Shown here in pieces: positions 51,496 through 60,192 of a stretch of 64,000 nt of DNA. This DNA comes from Bacteroides sp. M10 (GTDB taxonomy: Bacteria; Bacteroidota; Bacteroidia; Bacteroidales; Bacteroidaceae), in assembly GCF_014334015.1 (NCBI RefSeq), contig NZ_CP060488.1:5724501-5788500 (forward strand), written 5' to 3'. The position numbers and the translations under genes are program-made. Below the pieces are notes generated by a model. It did no database searches. It was not told the DNA's origin and worked only from the letters and a program-made list of their open reading frames with translations. The first letter of the stretch is position 1. Each line of letters starts with the position of its first letter.

Positions 51496-52371
51496 CTATT
51501 GACGATTATACTCCCGAAACTGACTAGGAGTATCTCCCACACTCTTGCGGAAAAGACGTACAAAATAGGAAGTAGTATTAAAATGAAGTTTTTCGGAAAT
51601 TTCCGTTATCGACAAAGAAGTATAAATCAGCAAACGCTTTGCCTCATTTATTGCACGGTTCAGGATATATTGTTTGGTAGACATACCAAGATGTTGAGTG
51701 ATTATCTTATTCAGATAATTAGGGGTGATACACAAGATATCTGCATAATGTTTGACATCACAGTGTGTCTCAAAATCTTCATTCACCTGTTTCTGAAAAG
51801 CAGCAATATAACGTAGCACGGCTATTTCGGTATCTGCATTAACTGTAGAAGTGACATTTTCAGCTCTGTTTATTAGTGTAAGTGTCTCATAGAGCATAGC
51901 CCTTAACAAATGTTGGTCTTTACTAGAACTATTGTTATCAATCTCCGATTTCATATTCTTATAAAGATAGATCAGCCTCTCAAATAAATCTTCTCCAAGA
52001 TGCAAGAAAGAAGATGGCCGATCAGAACGCAGATAAACAAATTTGTTCAGGAACAACGGGTCATTAAAGAACGAGAGCAAAAATTCTTCCTCAAAAAGCA
52101 AATGTACACCTTTCAGTTTATAGTCTGCCGGCCATGACCAAATATCCCCCGGACGGGAACACGCCACCATTCCTTTTTCAACGCACTGCTTTTGCCCGTT
52201 TATTGCAATATCTTCTGCACCATCCATAAACAGAATAATGCTATAAAACGATGTACAATATACAGAAGTCTGGCTGATATCTGCTTTCATGACATCAATG
52301 TCTATAACATCTATGAGTAACTCGTTCCCATATTTATGTTTATAGAATTTATATAGAGGTATTGATTTCAT
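51496..52371 (-). CDS. AraC family transcriptional regulator
   Basis: A 291-residue AraC protein: N-terminal cupin-like domain (about 10-150, with the IILFMDGAEDIAING segment) and two helix-turn-helix motifs (about 200-288; HYADILCITPNYLNKIITQHLGMSTKQYI and SITEISEKLHFNTTSYFVRLFRKSVGDTPSQFREY). It resembles the AraC encoded at 59190-60068 closely in motif order and length, so they look like paralogues. It probably activates the SnoaL-like gene downstream through the direct repeats at 51459-51495. Confidence 0.92.
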   Translation of the reverse strand: MKSIPLYKFYKHKYGNELLIDVIDIDVMKADISQTSVYCTSFYSIILFMDGAEDIAINGQKQCVEKGMVACSRPGDIWSWPADYKLKGVHLLFEEEFLLSFFNDPLFLNKFVYLRSDRPSSFLHLGEDLFERLIYLYKNMKSEIDNNSSSKDQHLLRAMLYETLTLINRAENVTSTVNADTEIAVLRYIAAFQKQVNEDFETHCDVKHYADILCITPNYLNKIITQHLGMSTKQYILNRAINEAKRLLIYTSLSITEISEKLHFNTTSYFVRLFRKSVGDTPSQFREYNRQ

Positions 52372-52394
52372 CGCTTGGCATTATTTTACTTTGC

Positions 52395-52425
52395 AAAAGT
52401 ATACATTTGTATAATCAAAGCAAAA
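52395..52425 (-). promoter_or_regulatory. Promoter of the araC gene at 51496
   Basis: Minus-strand -7 box TACTTTTG (52395-52402) and -33 TTTG (52422-52425), spacer 19 bases. Confidence 0.75.
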
Positions 52426-52484
52426 TGATATTTGCATCAGGCAGAAGAGAAATATAAAAATAGAATTATACCAACTAATTATTA

Positions 52485-52492
52485 TATCTTTG
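52485..52492 (+). promoter_or_regulatory. Likely -7 box of the HD hydrolase gene
   Basis: TATCTTTG, an exact TAnnTTTG, about 96 bases before the gene; no -33 box at the right distance. Confidence 0.45.
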
Positions 52493-52587
52493 TACCCATG
52501 TTATATATACTTGTAATTGGACAAGCGTCTCTACAAACTACCGTAAATAGTTACTTATAACAGTCAATTAAAAAAAATACTATAGTT

Positions 52588-53130
52588 ATGAGTTACATTA
52601 CAACTTTTACGGGGAAGCATTTCGACCCCATCCACCCTGTTCCTGAAAAAATTGATGTGAAAGACATCGCTCATGCCTTGTCTTTGATCTGTCGTGCAAA
52701 CGGTCATACCCGTTTCTTTTATTCTATTGCCCAACATTCTATCGCGTGCTGCAAAGAAGCTAAAACACGAGGGCTTTCCAACCGTATACAGTTGGGATGT
52801 TTGTTGCATGACAGCAGCGAAGCTTACATGTCAGATGTGACACGTCCGATAAAAGCCAAACTTACTGAATATCTTAAATTCGAAGATCACCTGCAAAATA
52901 TGATTTGGAATCATTTTATTAGCGAACCTCTCTCGGATACAGAAAAGAAAGCAATATTTGAAATTGACGACGAGATGCTTTCTTATGAATTCATACACCT
53001 TTTGCCTGAAAGTATTTCTGACGATTATAAATTCATTTTATCCAGACCAACATTAGAATTTATAAACCCTACAATCGTTGAGGATGAATTTATAAGTTTA
53101 TCTGCAGAGATTGGTACCCCCACAAGCTAA
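52588..53130 (+). CDS. HD-domain phosphohydrolase
   Basis: A 180-residue HD-superfamily protein: H50 in IAQHSIAC, the H74-D75 pair in CLLHDSSEAYMSDV and a later conserved Asp in EIDDEML (around residue 131). The family includes 5'-nucleotidases such as YfbR and phage-borne HD proteins (YfdR-like), to which this one is closer by the HFDPIHPVPEKIDVKDIAHALSL opening. It probably hydrolyses a nucleotide or dNMP, but that is inferred. It stands alone, divergent from the araC gene. Confidence 0.85.
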   Translation: MSYITTFTGKHFDPIHPVPEKIDVKDIAHALSLICRANGHTRFFYSIAQHSIACCKEAKTRGLSNRIQLGCLLHDSSEAYMSDVTRPIKAKLTEYLKFEDHLQNMIWNHFISEPLSDTEKKAIFEIDDEMLSYEFIHLLPESISDDYKFILSRPTLEFINPTIVEDEFISLSAEIGTPTS

Positions 53131-53184
53131 ATGGCATGCGAACTCTGTTTTTAAAACCGATAAGATACTTTTATCTTCAGACTC

Positions 53185-53215
53185 TTGACAAAGGACTTTT
53201 TATGTTGTATCTTTG
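53185..53215 (+). promoter_or_regulatory. Promoter of the candidate small RNA
   Basis: TTG at 53185-53187 and -7 box TATCTTTG at 53208-53215, spacer 20 bases: a perfect Bacteroides promoter. Confidence 0.82.
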
Positions 53216-53221
53216 AGAGAA

Positions 53222-53350
53222 GAAAAAGTATAAACAGCATGAAAATAGTAAGAAATAATCATACATAAATCATAAATAACCTGGTATTTTACAATACCAC
53301 TCCTATACGATATGGGGCAATAGTCGAATGATTATTGCCCCATTTTGTTT
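53222..53350 (+). ncRNA. Candidate small RNA (about 125 nt), possibly with a 9-codon ORF
   Basis: A strong promoter is followed within 130 bases by a hairpin GGTATT/AATACC (53283-53298) and then a terminator hairpin with TGGGGCAATA/TATTGCCCCA (53313-53342) and a T-rich tail. There is no long frame; the only small one is a 9-codon ORF at 53239-53268 (MKIVRNNHT). The unit is well separated from the HD gene and from the activase gene 400 bases further on. It could be a stand-alone small RNA or a terminated leader; I favour a small RNA. Confidence 0.62.
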
Positions 53351-53399
53351 ATAATTCAGCTTAAAATCTCTCATCTGATTCTAAAACTGTTCTACAATA

Positions 53400-53456
53400 G
53401 TTTATAATAAACTCGAATACCGTTTTACTAAAACTATCAAGAAGTTTATTATAAAC
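53400..53456. repeat. 14-bp perfect inverted repeat upstream of the activase gene
   Basis: GTTTATAATAAACT (53400-53413) and its exact inverse AGTTTATTATAAAC (53443-53456), 29 bases apart. It could be a regulator site or RNA hairpin. The remaining gene-free DNA (53457-53698) is very AT-rich with no further feature recognised. Confidence 0.65.
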
Positions 53457-53710
53457 AGCATCCGGGTTTATTAAAAACCACGTTTCCTTTTGTCAAAAAT
53501 AGAGTAAACAAGATTTCTAGGATTCACCATAAAAAGATCTGCTACAACCTTACAAGTAATATAAACATACAATTTTTCATTTACTTCTTTATTTACACAA
53601 TCGTTTTCCTCCCTCACATTTCATCTCTCTATTTTTCCAATTCGTTAATTAAATCAAAAACTTCAATTACAATTTGCTATATCTACCATATTTTTACATA
53701 CATTTACGTC

Positions 53711-53724
53711 TGACACATGTGTCA
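53711..53724. promoter_or_regulatory. Palindromic operator, probably for the TetR protein
   Basis: TGACACATGTGTCA is a perfect 14-base palindrome 31 bases before the activase start and just after a weak -7-like box (TACATTTA at 53699-53706). A repressor here would block the two-gene operon, whose second gene encodes a TetR protein. Confidence 0.78.
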
Positions 53725-53755
53725 AACACGAGATCTAATTTAAGATATTTGGTAT

Positions 53756-56700
53756 ATGAATGCATATAAAGTGGGGTTAGATATAGGCTCTACTACCGCT
53801 AAAATGGTAGTATTGGACAAAGATGGAACTACAGTCTTGTTTTCCGGATACAAAAGGCATCAGGCAAAAATACAAGAATGTTTACTCGGATTTCTTTATC
53901 AAATAAAGGAACAGTTGGGTGATATTCCTTTATCTTTCCATATTACGGGCTCTGTTGGAATGGGAATTTCAGAGAAATGCTCTCTGCCGTTTGTGCAAGA
54001 GGTTGTAGCTGCAACAAACTATGTGCGCCGGGAGCATCCGCACACAGCCACTATGATCGATATTGGAGGAGAAGATGCGAAAGTTGTTTTCTTTCAGGAC
54101 GGACAAGCTACAGACCTGCGCATGAATGGAAATTGCGCTGGCGGAACCGGGGCTTTCATTGACCAGATGGCTATTCTGCTTGGAGTCTCCATCGACGAAT
54201 TGAATGAACTGGCACTTCGTTCCAATCAGGTATACTCTATCGCTTCACGCTGCGGAGTATTCTGCAAAACGGACATACAGAATCTGATAGCCAAAAATAT
54301 ATCCAAAGAAAATATAGCAGCTTCCATTTTCCATGCAGTAGCCGTACAGACCACTGTCACACTTGCACGCGGTTGCAATATCGTAGCTCCGGTATTACTC
54401 TGCGGTGGCCCATTGACTTTTATTCCGGCCCTTCGGAAAGCATTTGCCAACTATCTGAATCTGTCACAAGATACAGATTTCATATTACCGGAAAAAGGAA
54501 ATCTGATCCCTACCTGGGGAGCAGCATTGGCAGAGAGCAATGAAGAAAGTATCCATCTCTCCAACCTGATACAGGTAATAGAAAACAAACTAAGTGTTAC
54601 CTCGCCTTTCCAGAGTGAGCTTTCTCCTATATTCGACAGTGAGGAAGAATATAGGTCATGGAAAAAGGAAAAAGACCAGTATAAAATTCAATATGCCAGT
54701 CTGCGTCCCGGATTGCAGGAAGCAACCATCGGCATAGACTCCGGCTCTACTACCACCAAAATCGTAGTACTCGACAACGATCATCGTATCCTTTACTCCT
54801 ATTATCACGACAACAACGGAAACCCTATAAAAACAGTAGAGAACGGCCTGCAGAAACTACATGAAGAATGCCGGAGACGGGGAACCACCCTGCGCATAAA
54901 AGGAGGATGTTCTACCGGTTATGGAGAAGATCTGATAAAAGCGGCTTTCCACATGGATGCGGGAATCATTGAAACCATCGCTCATTATGCTGCTGCCAAA
55001 CATATCAGCAAAGAAGTTTCTTTTATCCTGGATATTGGAGGGCAGGATATGAAAGCTATCTTTGTGAACGACGGAGTAATCAACAGAATCGAAATCAATG
55101 AAGCCTGTTCCTCCGGTTGCGGTTCTTTTATCAGCACATTTGCGCAATCGCTGGATTACAGTGTGGAGGACTTCGCCAAAGCAGCTTGTTTTTCGCAAGC
55201 ACCATGTGATCTGGGTACACGTTGCACAGTCTTCATGAACTCCAAAGTAAAACAGGTACTTCGGGAAGGAGCGTCCGTAGCGGATATAGCTGCCGGATTA
55301 TCTTATTCCGTTGTTAAAAACTGCCTGTATAAGGTTCTGCAATTAAAAGACACGGAGATACTTGGCGACCATATTGTCGTGCAGGGAGGAACCATGCGTA
55401 ATGATTCCATCGTACGAAGTCTGGAAAAGCTGACCGGGAAACAAACCTTCCGCAGTAACTGTCCTGAATTGATGGGTGCTCTTGGCTGTGCCCTATATGC
55501 CAAGCAAATCGAAAATGCCCGGGTGACGGAGCTGAACGAGATGCTCCAATGGGCACAATATACTTCCAAGCAACTTCAATGCCGGGGGTGCGAGAACCAG
55601 TGTGCCATCATGCGATATACGTTCAACAGTGAAAACCATTACTTTTCCGGCAACCGATGTGAGAAGGTGTTTTCCAATAAAGGAAGCCATGCGGACAAAG
55701 GCATCAATACGTATGATAAAAAGCTGGAATTATTATTCGACCGGAGCGCAGACATTCCACAACCCTTATTCACCATAGGCATTCCACGTATTCTGAATAT
55801 GTATGAGGAATACCCTTTCTGGCATACCTTATTTACTGCTTGCGGCATTCAGGTACAGTTGTCGGAACCCTCTACATTCAGCAAATACGAGACTGCTGCC
55901 GGCATGGTGATGTCTGATAACATCTGCTTCCCTGCCAAACTTGTGCACAGTCATATCCGTAACCTGACGCAACAAAACGTCAACCGGATATTTATGCCGT
56001 TCGTCGTTTTCGAGAAAAAGGATAAGCAACAGCAAAACAGCTATAATTGCCCCATCGTTTCCGGTTATTCGGAAGTCATCAAAAGTGTACAGGAAGAGAA
56101 TATACCGATAGATGCTCCGACTATCACCTTCAAAGATGAAGCGTTGCTGTATAAACAATGCAATGAATATCTGAAATCTTTGGGTATCAGGGATGAGGTA
56201 TGCAAAAATGCCTTCTCACGCGCATTACAGGAACAATATGCCTTCGAAGAAAAAATTGCAGCCTATAATCAGGAAGTTCTGAACGAGGGACGGGAAAAAC
56301 ACAAACTGATTATCTTACTCGCCGGACGCCCTTACCATAGCGATCCACTGATACAGCACAAAGTTTCGGACATGATTGCTGCGATGGGAGTTTATGTGAT
56401 AACTGATGATATTGTCCGTCAGCAGGAGATTTCATTGGAAAAAACTCATTACCTCTCTCAATGGGCATTTACCAACCGTATTCTGAAAGCAACCAAGTGG
56501 GCGGCAATGCAAGAGGGTGACATACAATATATGCAGATGACTTCTTTTGGCTGCGGTCCGGATGCTTTTCTTATAGATGAGGTGCGTAACTTGCTGAAAC
56601 GATACGGCAAGAATCTTACTTTGCTCAAGATAGACGATGTTAATAATATCGGCTCCATCAAATTACGAGTCCGCTCGTTGGTGGAAAGCTTGAATTTCAG

Positions 56701-57967
56701 TTTGAAACATTCTCAAGCGAAAGATCCCGAGCCATTTGTTTCAACTGCTCCTTTCACCAAGAAAGACAAAAAGAAGAAAATCCTCGCTCCATTCTTTACG
56801 CCTTTCATTTCACCACTCATTCCATCCATCATGAAAGTGGCCGGATATGAAATGGAGACTTTACCGTTGAGCGACACCGCATCTTGCGACTGGGGATTGA
56901 AATACTCCAATAATGAGGTATGTTATCCGGCAACATTGATTGTCGGAGACATAGTAAAAGCCTTTAAAAGCGGACGTTATGATCCTGCCAACACGTGCGT
57001 TGCCATCACACAAACCGGTGGACAATGTCGTGCCAGCAACTATATTTCACTGATAAAAAAGGCATTGATTGAGAATGGGTACACCAATACACCGGTGGTA
57101 TCACTTGCTTTCGGCAGTGGTATCGAAAATGAGCAATCCGGTTTTAAAGTGAACTGGCTCAAGGTTTTGCCAATCATACTTGCGTCTGTGTTATACAGTG
57201 ATTGTATCGCTAAATTCTATTATGCAGCCGTCGTTCGTGAGAAAGAACGGGGACAGGCCGCCCGTCTGCGCGATCTTTATCTGGATACAGCACAGCCCAT
57301 CATCCAGAAAAATAAACCGGAGGACTTGTTGAGTTACTTATATCTCGCTGCCAGAGACTTCAACAAAATCTGTGAACAGAGATCCTGTCACAAAGTAGGT
57401 ATTGTTGGAGAAATATTCCTGAAGTTCAATCCTTTTGCTCAAAAGGACGTCACCTCATGGCTCATCAACCAGAAGATCGAAGTGATTCCGCCACTGATAA
57501 GTGATTTCTTCATGCAGGGGTTTGTCAACCTGAAAGTGAGACAGAACCAACACTTGCAGCGAAAACTCACTCCCGACTTTGTTATCGACTGGTTATACAA
57601 GAAAGTCCAGAAGCAGATTAATAAAGTGAATGAAATCGGCAAAAGTTTCAATTACTTCACGCCGTTCGAATCAATCTTTGAAAAGGCAGAAAAAGCTAAA
57701 CAAGTCATCTCCCTGGGCACCCAGTTTGGAGAAGGTTGGCTGATATCCGGTGAAATACTATCCTTTGCTTCCCAAGGAGTCAATCATGTCATTAGCTTGC
57801 AACCTTTCGGGTGCATTGCCAATCACATTGTAGAAAAAGGAATAGAAAAACGTATAAAATCGCTGTGCCCTCAAATGAATATACTATCTTTAGACTTTGA
57901 CAGTAGCGTCAGCGATGTGAACATAACAAACAGATTATTACTTTTTATTGACAACATAAACAACTAA
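53756..57967 (+). CDS. Large acyl-CoA dehydratase activase-related protein
   Basis: A 1403-residue protein with two tandem activase ATPase domains of the BadF/HgdC (ASKHA) type: GLDIGSTTAKMVVLD at 7-21 and GIDSGSTTTKIVVLD at 326-340. Each keeps the two cysteines that hold the shared iron-sulfur cluster in HgdC (C127 and C166 in the first half; C451 and C490 in the second). A cysteine cluster C609, C612, C616 and C635 opens a long C-terminal part like DUF2229 and the dehydratase D component. In known systems the activase injects an electron, driven by ATP, into a 2-hydroxyacyl-CoA dehydratase. The substrate here is unknown. Confidence 0.88.
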   Translation: MNAYKVGLDIGSTTAKMVVLDKDGTTVLFSGYKRHQAKIQECLLGFLYQIKEQLGDIPLSFHITGSVGMGISEKCSLPFVQEVVAATNYVRREHPHTATMIDIGGEDAKVVFFQDGQATDLRMNGNCAGGTGAFIDQMAILLGVSIDELNELALRSNQVYSIASRCGVFCKTDIQNLIAKNISKENIAASIFHAVAVQTTVTLARGCNIVAPVLLCGGPLTFIPALRKAFANYLNLSQDTDFILPEKGNLIPTWGAALAESNEESIHLSNLIQVIENKLSVTSPFQSELSPIFDSEEEYRSWKKEKDQYKIQYASLRPGLQEATIGIDSGSTTTKIVVLDNDHRILYSYYHDNNGNPIKTVENGLQKLHEECRRRGTTLRIKGGCSTGYGEDLIKAAFHMDAGIIETIAHYAAAKHISKEVSFILDIGGQDMKAIFVNDGVINRIEINEACSSGCGSFISTFAQSLDYSVEDFAKAACFSQAPCDLGTRCTVFMNSKVKQVLREGASVADIAAGLSYSVVKNCLYKVLQLKDTEILGDHIVVQGGTMRNDSIVRSLEKLTGKQTFRSNCPELMGALGCALYAKQIENARVTELNEMLQWAQYTSKQLQCRGCENQCAIMRYTFNSENHYFSGNRCEKVFSNKGSHADKGINTYDKKLELLFDRSADIPQPLFTIGIPRILNMYEEYPFWHTLFTACGIQVQLSEPSTFSKYETAAGMVMSDNICFPAKLVHSHIRNLTQQNVNRIFMPFVVFEKKDKQQQNSYNCPIVSGYSEVIKSVQEENIPIDAPTITFKDEALLYKQCNEYLKSLGIRDEVCKNAFSRALQEQYAFEEKIAAYNQEVLNEGREKHKLIILLAGRPYHSDPLIQHKVSDMIAAMGVYVITDDIVRQQEISLEKTHYLSQWAFTNRILKATKWAAMQEGDIQYMQMTSFGCGPDAFLIDEVRNLLKRYGKNLTLLKIDDVNNIGSIKLRVRSLVESLNFSLKHSQAKDPEPFVSTAPFTKKDKKKKILAPFFTPFISPLIPSIMKVAGYEMETLPLSDTASCDWGLKYSNNEVCYPATLIVGDIVKAFKSGRYDPANTCVAITQTGGQCRASNYISLIKKALIENGYTNTPVVSLAFGSGIENEQSGFKVNWLKVLPIILASVLYSDCIAKFYYAAVVREKERGQAARLRDLYLDTAQPIIQKNKPEDLLSYLYLAARDFNKICEQRSCHKVGIVGEIFLKFNPFAQKDVTSWLINQKIEVIPPLISDFFMQGFVNLKVRQNQHLQRKLTPDFVIDWLYKKVQKQINKVNEIGKSFNYFTPFESIFEKAEKAKQVISLGTQFGEGWLISGEILSFASQGVNHVISLQPFGCIANHIVEKGIEKRIKSLCPQMNILSLDFDSSVSDVNITNRLLLFIDNINN

Positions 57968-57970
57968 ATT

Positions 57971-58591
57971 ATGGCTACAACGGAACATAGCGATTTAGAG
58001 CAGCAAATAATAAAAACTGCCCAACAGCTTTTTATAGAAAAAGGATTTGTGGAGACCAGCATGAGTGATATTGCTGCAACGGTAGGAATCAACCGACCCA
58101 CTTTACATTATTATTTCAGAACCAAAGATAAGATGTTCAAAGCCGTATTCGGCTCGATAGTCATGTCTTTAATGCCGAAAATACAGGATATAGTAAAACA
58201 GGATATCCCATTTATGGAGCGACTGAGCATGATTCTGGATGAGTATATTGAGCTTTTCACAAGTAATCCCTGTCTTCCCAGATTCATTTGTGGGGAAATA
58301 CAGCGTGATGTAAACCACTTGCTTGCCACTGCAAAAGAACTTCAGTTCGGAGATGCTTTATCCCAAGTGAAAGACAGTATACTGACAGCAATGGAAGACG
58401 GTAAACTTAAAAAGGTTCCGATACATATTGTATTTCTGACTGTCTACAGCCTATTGAGCTATCCATTTCTTGCCAAGAACCTGATAGTATCTTTATTCTT
58501 GGAAGATGAAGCCGCTTTTGCTGATTTCCTGCAAGAATGGAAACAAAACATCATCAACCAATTGCAGAACTTATTGTGTTATGAGGAATAG
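57971..58591 (+). CDS. TetR/AcrR family transcriptional regulator
   Basis: A 206-residue regulator with the TetR helix-turn-helix at about 12-58 (IIKTAQQLFIEKGFVETSMSDIAATVGINRPTLHYYFRTKDKMFKAVF) and an all-helical ligand domain behind it. It starts 3 bases after the activase gene, so the two are co-transcribed and likely autoregulated through the palindrome at 53711-53724. The ligand may be the activase's acyl-CoA or acid substrate, but that is a guess. Confidence 0.93.
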   Translation: MATTEHSDLEQQIIKTAQQLFIEKGFVETSMSDIAATVGINRPTLHYYFRTKDKMFKAVFGSIVMSLMPKIQDIVKQDIPFMERLSMILDEYIELFTSNPCLPRFICGEIQRDVNHLLATAKELQFGDALSQVKDSILTAMEDGKLKKVPIHIVFLTVYSLLSYPFLAKNLIVSLFLEDEAAFADFLQEWKQNIINQLQNLLCYEE

Positions 58592-58605
58592 TATAGACAC
58601 TATAA

Positions 58606-58643
58606 AAACAAAAAGAGACTGAATATTCAGTCTCTTTTTGTTT
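58606..58643. terminator. Bidirectional terminator after the TetR gene
   Basis: A perfect 38-base palindrome (19-base arms, centre GAATATTC) with A-runs and T-runs at both ends, between convergent genes ending at 58591 and 58674. Confidence 0.92.
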
Positions 58644-58673
58644 ATTACCATTCCAATCATCCCATCTTACACA

Positions 58674-59096
58674 CTATCCGACCACAAAATCTTCCGATTT
58701 AAAATTACTATAGAAACGTCCTGAAACAGCAGTAAACTTCAATACACAGTAATCAGGGTCCGTCACTCCCTCCGGATAATACATGGTATCTCCCTCCTGC
58801 CAGATCATCTCTTTACTGGCACTATCCGTCAAGACCTCCATCATACCGCGTAACATGACCCCTCTAAAGAATCTCGTATCGCAGAAGTAGATACATGCAT
58901 GGTTGTTCTCCCGGTATTGTGCCACACGCATGGACGAAGTATTTGTTGTCAGATAAATCGTTTTTATCCCCTCTCTTTTTCTGGGTTGCAGCATCGCTTT
59001 GATGGTAGGAAATCCTTCACCGTCTATCGAACCGATAAAAGCTGTTTTCAGCTTATCAATCATGTTGCCTACTGTTTTTTCCGCGTCTCTCATCAT
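58674..59096 (-). CDS. Pyridoxamine 5'-phosphate oxidase-like protein
   Basis: A 140-residue split-barrel flavin-binding protein of the general stress protein 26 type: FIGSIDGEGFPTIKAMLQPRKREGIKTIYLTTNTSSMRVAQYRENNHACIYFCD holds the FMN-contact residues, and RGVMLRGMMEVLTDSA the second strand pair. It is too short and lacks the PLP-oxidase signatures for vitamin B6 synthesis, so FMN or F420-like cofactor binding with an unknown reductase role is likelier. It is a single gene on the minus strand. Confidence 0.85.
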   Translation of the reverse strand: MMRDAEKTVGNMIDKLKTAFIGSIDGEGFPTIKAMLQPRKREGIKTIYLTTNTSSMRVAQYRENNHACIYFCDTRFFRGVMLRGMMEVLTDSASKEMIWQEGDTMYYPEGVTDPDYCVLKFTAVSGRFYSNFKSEDFVVG

Positions 59097-59189
59097 TTTA
59101 CTTTTTTATTATTGGTTTATTATCTGATGCGAAAGTAGAGAAATGCCAGGAAAGCAATGCAATAAAAAGAAAGGTAGAAATAGCACTTT

Positions 59190-60068
59190 TTACGGTTTGT
59201 GCGCTTTACGATACAATAATGGAGTTTCTCCCGTATGCTGCCGGAAGCTACGGATAAAATAAGAAACCGTTGAAAAACAGAGTTCAAATGCAATATCAGC
59301 TATAGGAAAGTCCGTATAAACAAGCAGCCTCTTAGCCTCTTCCATCACCTTGCCCTGAATATATTGTTTGGCGCTGAACCCCATGGTCGAGGTTATCATC
59401 TCATTCAGATAATTAGGAGTAATGCAGAGCTTATCCGCATAATATTGAACCGAATGTTGCTCTTTTGCATGTGTCGCAACCAAATTCATGAATTTACTTA
59501 CATGATTATTGAAAACTTCCCTACTTCTGCCCTCCTCCATCGAAGTCATTTTAAGATAAGCACGATCCAACAACATCAGGACTTCATAAAGCAATGCTCT
59601 CAAAACGTGTACATCGCCCTGTTGATACGAATCAATCTCCATCTTTATATCATGCAAGGTTTCAAGTATGCGTGTATAAAGCTCATCAGACAAATGCAGT
59701 CGCGATGAAAAACTTTCTATCTGAAAAAACGAAAGATGCCGTACAAACAAAGAATCTTTAAAGAGGGAAGACAAAAACTCTTCTTCGAAAATCAGAGCAT
59801 ACCCATTGATGATATGATGAGTATCCCAGTTCCGGATTTCCCCCGGTTTAGAGAAAAGGACGTCACATGGAATTGCTTCATAGGTTTGGTTATCGACTGC
59901 AAAAGCTCCCTTACCTTCTGTTATGAAAGTAATATCATAATAGTTGAGAGTGTGGACAGTACTTTTAGCCAGGAACTTCTTCACATACTCCAGTTCTACT
60001 ACATCGACCAAAAGTTCACTCCCATACTTATGCTTATAAAAAGTATATCGAGGTATTGAGTTTTTCAT
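59190..60068 (-). CDS. AraC family transcriptional regulator
   Basis: A 292-residue AraC protein with an N-terminal cupin-like sensor (about 10-150; ITFITEGKGAFAVDN) and the two C-terminal helix-turn-helix motifs (about 200-288; YYADKLCITPNYLNEMITSTMGFSAKQYI and IADIAFELCFSTVSYFIRSFRQHTGETPLLYR). It is a close relative of the AraC at 51496-52371 by the shared opening PxYxFYKHKYGxELLxDVV and the domain order. Its target may be the neighbouring PNPOx-like gene, which is downstream in the same direction with a 93-base gap. Upstream lies a cluster of inverted repeats. Confidence 0.92.
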   Translation of the reverse strand: MKNSIPRYTFYKHKYGSELLVDVVELEYVKKFLAKSTVHTLNYYDITFITEGKGAFAVDNQTYEAIPCDVLFSKPGEIRNWDTHHIINGYALIFEEEFLSSLFKDSLFVRHLSFFQIESFSSRLHLSDELYTRILETLHDIKMEIDSYQQGDVHVLRALLYEVLMLLDRAYLKMTSMEEGRSREVFNNHVSKFMNLVATHAKEQHSVQYYADKLCITPNYLNEMITSTMGFSAKQYIQGKVMEEAKRLLVYTDFPIADIAFELCFSTVSYFIRSFRQHTGETPLLYRKAHKP

Positions 60069-60076
60069 TCAGAATA

Positions 60077-60108
60077 CAAAAATAGTATTCCTTACCAAAT
60101 AATCCAAA
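60077..60108 (-). promoter_or_regulatory. Promoter of the araC gene at 59190
   Basis: Minus-strand -7 box TATTTTTG (60077-60084) and -33 TTTG (60105-60108), spacer 20 bases. Confidence 0.75.
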
Positions 60109-60163
60109 GACTTTTCAAAATCGATTCGATCGAATAAGCCATGAACCATCTGATAAGGAATAC
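60085..60163. repeat. Nested inverted repeats upstream of the araC gene
   Basis: A 10-base perfect pair GTATTCCTTA (60085-60094) and TAAGGAATAC (60154-60163) encloses a 12-base palindrome ATTCGATCGAAT (60124-60135). The left arm lies inside the araC promoter spacer, so a bound regulator would affect transcription. Confidence 0.65.
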
Positions 60164-60192
60164 ATAGAAAAAATATGTCTAGGTTATATTTC

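Noticed and set aside
53400..53456. Second invertible segment or terminator near the activase gene
   Set aside because: The arms are only 29 bases apart with no T-run and no promoter between them, so neither reading fits.
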